From assembly GCF_035046505.1 (NCBI RefSeq), contig NC_089824.1, positions 220,418,596 through 220,482,595 on the forward strand: a stretch of DNA of 64,000 nucleotides, given 5' to 3'. This document shows positions 57,401-64,000 of the stretch, piece after piece. Below the pieces are notes generated by a model. It was given only the letters and a program-made list of their open reading frames with translations, ran no database searches and was not told where the DNA came from. Position 1 is the first letter of the stretch; each line of letters opens with the position of its first letter. A program made the translations under genes and the position numbers. This DNA is from Tiliqua scincoides (lineage: Eukaryota > Chordata > Lepidosauria > Squamata > Scincidae).

Positions 57401-60386
57401 AGTGGTTCTCACACATTTAGCACCAGGACCCACTTTTTAGAATGAGAATCTGTCAGGACCCACTGGAAGTGATGTCATGACCAGAAGTGACATCAACAAG
57501 CAGGAAAATTTTTCACAATTCTAGGCTGCAATCCTACCCACATTTACCCAGGAGTAAGTCCCATTTACTATCATTGTTAAAAGAATATATATATAGTAGC
57601 TTGTTAAAAGTACAGGTCTGCAACATTTCCCCAAATGCAGTCACATGCCATGGCTGCATCAAGTCTAATATATTAAAAATAAAATATTGAAATGAATGGG
57701 GACTCACCTGAAATGGGCCCGCGACCCACCTAGTAGTCCCTACCCACAGTTTGAAAAACACTGCCCTAAGGGTTTCCCAAACTTACCAGAGTCATGATGC
57801 CCCTGCAGCCTCTTCCTCTTGGTTGAGCCAGGTGCCACCATCTTAGTTTTCATGAAATCTTGCGATATTTTGTGAGATCCAAGATGGAGGCACCTGAGGT
57901 AGGAGGGGCGCCCAGGGTCATCCTGTGACACCCCATGAGTGTGCCATGACTCCTAAAGCATCACTCACACACTTTGGTAACTCCCGCGTGAGGGTTTAGA
58001 ATTCCTTCAATTTTCTGAATTTACATATTTTAGTGCAATCTACAGTTTCATTGCTGTCATCTGCTGGTGTGGCTGTCAATACGCTGTACTTGCTCACCAT
58101 ATATCATGGCAGCAGAAAATTGGGGGCTCATGATAACTAACAAGCATAAGCTGGTACCAGAAACTTATTCAGGCCCTCTGAATAAGCTTGATTTGCCAAG
58201 TTTGTCCTGGGGCAGACTACCTGTGTCATGGAGGTGGGACCACCCCCCCCCTCCGGTTACCATAATCTTACAGGAGTGAATGGAAAATGTGGGAAGAAGA
58301 ATGCTGGAGATTCTGTGCTTTGCCCTTTCTGTAAGATCTGGTTGTACTGAAGTCTCTGTCTTTGTATTATTGCCTGATAATGGCCTGACACGAGGAGGGA
58401 AAACCTTTCCCTAAAGTCCTTCAGGGATCAGACAGCCTGAAGGTCTTTAGGATTCAAGAACAAGCTGACCTTTGCAGGAAATGCTCAGTTGAAAAATATT
58501 TTAAAATATATTAGCTACCTGTCTTTGGAGAAAAGTAAGGAATGCCTCACTACAGCTTGCAGCCTATTTTGCTGCATGTGCCACAACAGTAATCATGGAA
58601 CTGTCCCTTAGATCAGGGGTTTGTCGAACATAAGGCCCAGGGGACGCAAGCTTTTTATCCGGCCCTCAGGCTCTCAGCTGCTGAGCAATGTGAGGCATTA
58701 CTGCTGAAAGGGCAGCCCACATGAAAATTGGGCTCTCCAATATCTTGAAATATGATCAAGATTTGCGTATTTTCTCTTCTGTCATTTGCAGTTAATGAGA
58801 ACAAAGTGCTGATTTCTGGGCCTCAGCTGCTTAATGATGTCACTTTCTGGTTAATGACATCACTTCCGGCCCTCAGCAGGCATCCTGAATGCTAATTTTG
58901 GCCCTCTGAATGAAACGAGTTTGACACCCCTGCCCTAGATAATCCTGTTTTGAGGGAAGAGGGGGCAAGAATAACGAAGCCAACCTTTAAGATATTCTCC
59001 CAGCATGCTCTGCAACAAGTGAAGGCACACAGCTGGCATTTAAAAGACACACCATGCTCAGATTTGCATTTAACACACCGGATTCCTCCTAGTATGGAAG
59101 ATTGAGAGAGAACAAGAGACAGATACATACACACATGGACCTTCAAAAGAAATCAGCTCTTTGAATCTGAATATTTTTTTAGTTCAATCATCATCTTCCT
59201 ATACACTTGCTTCTAGAAAAATATGAAAAGGATTGCAGCCTTAATGTCTTAAATGCAACTTTTTTCTGAAAAGTAGGATAATCACCAGGCTGTTTGAACA
59301 ACAAATTCCAAGCAGCTGACAACAGAAATTGCAATATAGAAATACTCCAGAGGCAATGTGTTTGCCAGCATGAGAAGAGAATGTAAGCAAAGGGGAACTT
59401 GCTAAGAAGAAGTGCCCTTTTCTCAAGATCACCAGGTTAGGTATACTCGCTGATGCACATTAGATTCAAGTTCACTGCTATCTGCCTTGATTGGCACCAG
59501 CTCTCTAAGGCTTCAGGCAAAGGGCTCTGAGATGCTGGGGATTGAATCTGGGATTCTGTTTGAAATACCTACTGCTTATTGGTGAAATGGGAAGGTTGTC
59601 AGAAGTTGTGGGTGCCCGTACACTGCTGGGACCTCCTTTGGTCTTCTCTGTTTCACAGTTGCTTGGGGAAGAGGCCATGCTTTGAAACTTCTCTTGTGCC
59701 TCTCTCTTTGAGATGCCTGCAAAAGATATTTTGTATTTACATATCAAAAAGCACAAGTGACCACGTACATATCTGTGCATGTGTAACCTCAACAGAAGGG
59801 TCTACAGTAGACCCTCACCTTTAGTTTAATCACCCCAGGTTAGGGGAAAATTCCCCCCAAATCGAACTGGTGTCCCTGCCCTGAGCATGCAATGTAGGTT
59901 CCCACACATGTATAGATGAGTGTCTCAGTAAGTGCGATAACACCCAAAGACATACATCTGATCCCCCCTACGCTGGGCCTACAGACAATGGGCTCTCAGT
60001 GGAAGCTACTATGCTTTGGCTAACCCCATCTATGCTTACCTGATGAAGGCTTTAATGCCAAGACAGAGATGCCTGTTGCACTTGGGGCGTGTGCTTTATT
60101 CTTATTTTGAGATTGAAGACTTAAACCTCTTGTAGTTTCGCTGGTGCAGAAGGACAAAATCGTATTCTGGATCATCCCCAGCTTCCTGTCCTTGGAAGTG
60201 CCTGTGTATCAAATGTATCAAAGGCCATGAAGCATCCACTGCTCTTCATATATGTGACCATTATTATGACCTTTCTGTCTAAAGCATTGTGTGCAAACAA
60301 GCACCACTGGCAATAACCAAATGTAGCAATATGAGTACTGGTATTGTCCAGTATTAAGCGGGACCCTGGTTGATGCACATTAAACA

Positions 60387-60420
<34 letters not shown>

Positions 60421-62397
60421 AAGTTAACTAGGAGCAGAATTATAAGTTCCATAAGAGGTACTCATGTTATTTGACTGTTAACACGAACTTAATTCAGTAT
60501 CGTACAGTTTATGTGAGGGAGCTCACTCCCATAACAGGTTAGGCATTCTATAACGATGGAGTAGCAAAGGAGAAGGAGGCATGGAGTGCCTGTGATATTG
60601 ACAGGAAATACCAGCAGTGAAGAGAAGCAACAGAAGAGGGGAGGAACTTGGAGAATGAAAACCTCCTCAAAAGGAAGCTAGAGGCCTTACCCAGACCCTC
60701 TCTAATCTCAGAGCCTTTAAGATGACCCTGGACTTGCTTTTTAAACCTTTTCTGTGCAACTGGAGGGTTGAGAACCACTTTTTCATAATGAAAGAAGAGA
60801 TTCTTAAGGAGTGTATGGACAGCAAGGTTCAACAATTTGTGGAATGGTAGCAACCCTGCATATTAGCAGCTTCTTCATACTAGAAATGAAATTCTATTAC
60901 ATTTACACTCTATTCCAAGGGCTGAGATATTCCAAAGACCTCTTTGACTGGAGGCAATTCTGGAACAAAAGAGATCTGTGTGTACATGAAGGGAGATGAG
61001 GGCTCCCAATTCTCTTTTCCAGCCTTGCTGAAATTTACACTGTCCTGCTCCATAATACAGAGAGTTGGCATTAAGAACAATTGTCTTAAGAGATCATGAG
61101 GAAAAAGAACATCCCTGTTGGAAGCTTCCTGTTCAGCTGGGTTTGAACGTGTCCACATTCTCTGTTGGAGTTGTTAGGAAGCAGAGAATAGTGACATGGA
61201 GAAAAGAAAGCTCCTCTTGTAGTCAAAATGGCTTACTTTCACCAGGCTGCTTGCTATTAAGACTAAATGATGCACATAAGGAATAAAAACCGCGGCTAAG
61301 GTAAAAAATCAAATAAAAACTTTACTTTCAGTACTCAAATATTTGTATAGCATCTGGTTTAGGACAAGAGGTTCTGACAGCTTTGAACACAAACACAATC
61401 TAGTTTTTTTCACTCTTGGTTTGAGAGTACCAACTGCTGAAAGAGCTCAACAAAGTACTTCAATCTCTCTAGAAGTTCAGGTTAGGACAGATAAATTGTC
61501 ACAGATGATTGACAGGTTGGTAACTGATGCATCATGGAACACTCCTGCCCATGCAATGTTGTGTCACTCTCTGCAGCCCCTGCAAGCCGATGCTGCCTTA
61601 TTTCTAATATCCTCAAGCAGAGGAGAGCTGTGTTGCACAGGAAGTGTGGAAGTTGCAGCAAAATGCACATCTCAAACCTGGAGTCGGCCTGGCAGCTTCA
61701 TCCTGAGGGTCCCACTCTTCCTGAGCAAGGGCTGAGCACCCAGAATCGAGGGCATGCCCTTCCTGAGCCTCTACTTCCTTGGAGCAAGACATTCCAGTCA
61801 AGTCTTTGCACATCTGCCTGAATTGCTTCTGGTGATGGGGACGAACAAACATGGAGAACCCTGTGAATGTGGGGAAAAGCAACACATGCATATCACACAC
61901 CTGTTACAAGCCAGGGAGTTTCAGGGAAAAGGGGACGTACGTGTTTATGGATGTACATGGAAGGAAGGAAGGAAAAACAAAGGGAAATTCCCAGCTTGTC
62001 AAACATTCCTGCCTGTTCTGTTTTTCCTGGGCCTCCAGTTACATTTCATTAAAGGGAGACATTATACATGACATTATTCAGGCTTAATAGTGAATAAAAA
62101 AGAAGAACACAGTAAGACAACCACAAAAACATCCTGAGAAATGAACGGGCAGGTACTTGCTTTGGAGCAGGTGAAAGTTTTCTGGCTTTTCTGTGGTGAG
62201 GGCTGCCACCACGGACACCATGGCATCATAGTCGTCTGTCTTCTTATATGCCGACAGTGCTGAAAAGAAGCTACTGACGCTGCTTTTATCTAGCGACATC
62301 TTCAGGTCATTTAGATAGGCTGACCGGATTACCTGGTCCTGCCTCTCTTTTAGAGAACTGGGTGCTTCTTTGGATGGGTCACCACGCACATGGGCAC
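54407..62397 (-). CDS. RTEL1: RTEL1, C-terminal part (last coding exons)
   Basis: RTEL1 is an iron-sulfur superfamily-2 DNA helicase of the nucleus that takes apart telomere loops, D-loops and G-quadruplexes. Only its C-terminus is in the window, on five well-supported exons: 62397-62161, 61860-61678, 59716-59573, 59088-58985 and 54487-54407. All join in frame. The protein shows the second harmonin-like domain ([46 protein letters not shown]), a variable Ser/Thr linker and a C4C4 RING (CVKC, CQLC, CRAC, CPEC). It ends YWPDPQ, as human RTEL1 ends FWPEPQ. The helicase core is beyond the right edge. The downstream gene is TNFRSF6B on the same strand, as in human. Confidence 0.92.
56353..56874 (+). 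mobile_element. 5'-truncated TTCG-hairpin LINE in the last RTEL1 intron
   Basis: It starts TGGCAGGACAAAGTTCCAAA (codes WQDKVPN) and reaches the 3' end CTTTCGAGACTGAAGGTTGC. The frame 56409-56906 is open from LLKQRRLRWLGHVVRMDDGR to the Cys-His motif. It is antisense to RTEL1. Confidence 0.93.
57400..57763. mobile_element. hAT MITE with perfect 8-bp target duplication
   Basis: The flanks CCCTAAGG (57392-57399) and CCCTAAGG (57764-57771) are identical. The ends are CAGTGGTTCTCACACATTTA and ACAGTTTGAAAAACACTG. The phrase GGACCCACTTTTTAGAATGA links it to 16706 and 28469. It contains a small inserted piece with GGCTGCAATCCTACCC (57522-57570). Confidence 0.88.
58614..58932. mobile_element. hAT MITE (CAGGGGTTTGTCGAACATAA start)
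   Basis: Start CAGGGGTTTGTC, end GTTTGACACCCCTG. The flanks CCTTAGAT (58606-58613) and CCCTAGAT (58933-58940) match at 7 of 8 bases. It ends about 50 bp from the donor of the RTEL1 RING exon. Same family as 2518-2833. Confidence 0.85.
58985..59088 (-). CDS. RTEL1: RTEL1 exon with first three Cys pairs of the C4C4 RING
   Basis: The acceptor is CTTCCATACTAG and the donor is TTAAAG/GTTGGC. It codes GIRCVKCKSEHGVSFKCQLC, then AFTCCRACWENILK. The cysteine spacing equals human CVCQGC..FQCPAC..CQACWQ. In human this RING binds TRF2. An intron of about 4.5 kb separates it from the last Cys pair. Confidence 0.95.
59573..59716 (-). CDS. RTEL1: RTEL1 linker exon
   Basis: The acceptor is TATCTTTTGCAG. 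The donor is AGCA/GTAGGT, chosen over AG/GTATTT four bases on because only the former keeps phase with the RING exon. It codes ISKREAQEKFQSMASSPSNC, ETEKTKGGPSSVRAPTTSDN and LPISPIS. It corresponds to the low-complexity human linker (PQEERLAV..PGPSRSEKTG). No clear PCNA-binding box is visible. Confidence 0.75.
59807..59990. mobile_element. Possible Tigger-like DNA transposon fragment
   Basis: TACAGTAGACCCTCACCTTT resembles a pogo/Tigger end (TACAGTGGACCCTCG type). No partner end was found. Confidence 0.3.
60391..60418. repeat. (CT)n microsatellite
   Basis: About 14 uninterrupted CT dinucleotides in an RTEL1 intron. Confidence 0.95.
60691..60759 (-). CDS. RTEL1: Candidate extra RTEL1 exon (69 nt)
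   Basis: It is bounded by CAACCCTCCAG and CTGG/GTAAGG, and its phase 1-1 would insert cleanly between the exons at 61678 and 59716. It codes AQKRFKKQVQGHLKGSEIRE and GL, a basic segment. The acceptor overlaps AGTGGTTCTCAACC, which resembles a hAT end, so it may be an exonised repeat or no exon at all. Confidence 0.35.
61678..61860 (-). CDS. RTEL1: RTEL1 exon, second half of harmonin-like domain 2
   Basis: The acceptor is CCCACATTCACAG and the donor is CCAG/GTTTGA; 183 nt, phase 1-1. It codes [40 protein letters not shown], then an acidic stretch to ARPTP. Human has [20 protein letters not shown] at the same place. Confidence 0.95.
62161..62397 (-). CDS. RTEL1: RTEL1 exon, first half of harmonin-like domain 2
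   Basis: The acceptor is TTTTTTCCTCTCAG. It codes [40 protein letters not shown], then SALSAYKKTDDYDAM and [17 protein letters not shown]. Only a GC donor (CCAAA/GCAAGTA) keeps the frame and yields LLQ-RFSMF, matching human LLH-RFSMF. The nearby GT (AGCAA/GTACCT) would shift the frame. Confidence 0.92.
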
Positions 62398-62574
62398 CTG
62401 AGAGGAAAAAAGCAGATAGGCACGTAAGGACTCTGTAGAAAGTCATCCCCCTTTTATTTCTGTCTGCTCCAAAACAGCTAGAGGCTGAATGAAGAGCAAT
62501 ATGTTCCTGAAAAGGTGTGATGCAGGAAAACTGAGCACTTAACACAGCTCTAGAAATGGTGCAGTTGTATTGGC

Positions 62575-62945
62575 CTGTTACATCCTAGAGTGGGTTAACC
62601 ACGCCCTACTTAATAGGCCTGAAGAAAGTTAGACCAGAAAGTAGCCATAACTTTTGGAACAAATCCTTGCTATTCCTCTCTGTGCTGCTTATAGTTGGAA
62701 CTGCAAGATGTACTCAGCCAAAGGTTAAGCGATATGAAAGATCCTGTCAGTTCAGCATCAAATCTGATCTTTCTGGAAATTGCTGCGACATTTACATTAT
62801 CACTATGTCAGCAATGTTTTGACGCATTTCACTGTGCACTATAAGAAGCATGCATTTTGCACCCTGTACGTGGGCTGACTCAGACCCCTTTGTTGCAATA
62901 AAGCCTTTACTCTCAAACTTACCACTCTCTGACTAGGTGTGACTG
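62575..62945 (+). mobile_element. Probable solo LTR fossil in an RTEL1 intron
   Basis: It begins TGTTACATCC and has a TATA-like TATAAGAAGC (about 62840). An AATAAA signal (about 62898) is followed by a pyrimidine-rich U5-like stretch (ACTCTCAAACTTACCACTCT). No viral genes are next to it. It would be a retrovirus-like solo LTR, family unknown, in sense opposite to RTEL1. It is broken in the sense that only the LTR remains. Confidence 0.5.
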
Positions 62946-63081
62946 AATACAAAACCAACCTGTAGATGGTTCACTAAGAATATACCCTGATGTAAGAAAT
63001 AGTTTCCTTCTAGCTGAAGAATACATAACGATTCCCCCAAAACAAAGTTATGCAATTACAAGGATGCTAAACTTTGTATGT

Positions 63082-64000
63082 ATATTGGCAACCTTCAGTC
63101 TCGAAAGACTATGGTATCGCGCTCCGAAAGGTGGTTCTGGCACAGCGTCTAGTGTGGCTGAAAAGGCTAATCCGGGAGTGACAATCCCTTCCACACCGGG
63201 AGCAAGTGCAGTCTGTCCCTGGTCTGTCTCCCTGGCTATGGGCCTTCCTTCTTTGCCTCTTAGCCTCAGACTGTTGGCAAAGTGTCTCTTCAAACTGGGA
63301 AAGGCCATGCTGCACAGCCTGCCTCCAAGCGGGCCGCTCAGAGGCCAGGGTTTCCCACTTGTTGAGGTCCATCCCTAAGGCCTTCAGATCCCTCTTGCAG
63401 ATGTCCTTGTATCGCAGCTGTGGTCTACCTGTAGGGCGCTTTCCTTGCACGAGTTCTCCATAGAGGAGATCCTTTGGGATCCGGCCATCATCCATTCTCA
63501 CGACATGACCAAGCCAACGCAGGCGTCTCTGTTTCAGCAGTGAATACATGCTAGGGATTCAAGCACGTTCCAGGATTGTGTTGTTTGGAACTTTGTCCTG
63601 CCAGGTGATGCCGAGGATGCGTCGGAGGCAGCGCATGTGGAAAGCGCTCAGTTTCCTCTCCTGTTGTGAGCGAAGAGTCCATGACTCGCTGCAGTACAGA
63701 AGTGTACTCAGGACGCAAGCTCTGTAGACCTGGATCTTGGTATGTTCCGTCAGCTTCTTGTTGGACCAGACTCTCTTTGTGAGTCTGGAAAACGTGGTAG
63801 CTGCTTTACCGATGCGCTTGTTTAGCTCAGTATCGAGAGAAAGAGTGTCGGAGATCGTTGAGCCAAGGTACACAAAGTCATGGACAACCTCCAGTTCATG
63901 CTCAGAGATTGTAATGCAGTGAGGTGAGTCCACATCCTGAACCATGACCTGTGTTTTCTTCAGGCTGATTGTCAGTCCAAAATCTTGGCAGGCCTTGCTA
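63082..64000 (-). mobile_element. TTCG-hairpin LINE copy running off the right edge
   Basis: The sequence is nearly identical to 44501-45419, from TATTGGCAACCTTCAGTCTC through the Cys-His codons, RWLGHVVRMDDGRIPKDLLY and the thumb to KKTQVM. One stop splits the frame near 63555. The 5' part lies beyond the window. It is antisense-located relative to none of the known RTEL1 exons, so presumably intronic. Confidence 0.95.

Noticed and set aside
59505-59568. Extension of the RTEL1 linker exon to YFKQNPRFNPQ as a PIP box
   Set aside because: It ends in a stop, lacks the initial Gln spacing and would break phase with the RING exon.

Overview
This window is eukaryotic nuclear DNA from an amniote, most likely a squamate reptile. 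The evidence is multi-exon genes with GT-AG introns, many CR1 LINEs with 8-bp 3' tail repeats, a BovB (RTE) LINE fragment, a tRNA-type SINE and dense hAT MITEs. Two host genes can be read, both on the minus strand. The last five (possibly six) coding exons of RTEL1 lie at 62.4-54.4 kb. They carry the second harmonin-like domain and the C4C4 RING, and the rest of the gene is off the right edge. TNFRSF6B (decoy receptor 3), the expected downstream neighbour, lies at 24.4-20.1 kb. Its three main coding exons are open, phase-compatible and end in a stop followed by an AATAAA signal.

Layout, left to right. 0-20 kb is repeat-rich intergenic DNA with hAT MITEs, CR1 tails, a BovB fragment, a SINE and one LINE copy; no host gene was recognised. 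20-24.4 kb is TNFRSF6B. 24.7-29 kb holds MITEs (one inserted in another) and a first foldback element. 29.5-31.7 kb is a GC-rich 91/97-bp minisatellite with a 5-unit higher-order repeat. It abuts a CpG-rich island (31.7-32.2 kb) and another foldback copy. 32.6-35.8 kb holds two long CR1 copies in opposite orientation. 36-44 kb holds hAT elements, a 5S-rRNA/LINE chimeric retrosequence, a tandem array of CR1 tails and more MITEs. 44.5-46.1 kb is a young 5'-truncated LINE with a 531-codon ORF. 49.2-53.6 kb is a LINE insertion bounded by a 13-bp duplication, whose ORF2 keeps the endonuclease and C-terminus but lacks the reverse-transcriptase core. 54.4-62.4 kb is RTEL1. 63.1 kb to the end is another young LINE copy.

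RTEL1 (helicase for telomere loops and G-quadruplexes) and TNFRSF6B (secreted receptor for FasL, LIGHT and TL1A) are neighbours in the same orientation in human too. Here they are about 30 kb apart, and most of the identifiable gap sequence is transposons and satellite. ARFRP1, expected tail-to-tail with TNFRSF6B, was not found in the 20 kb beyond it. All family and gene names rest on reading translations and motifs by eye; no database search was run.
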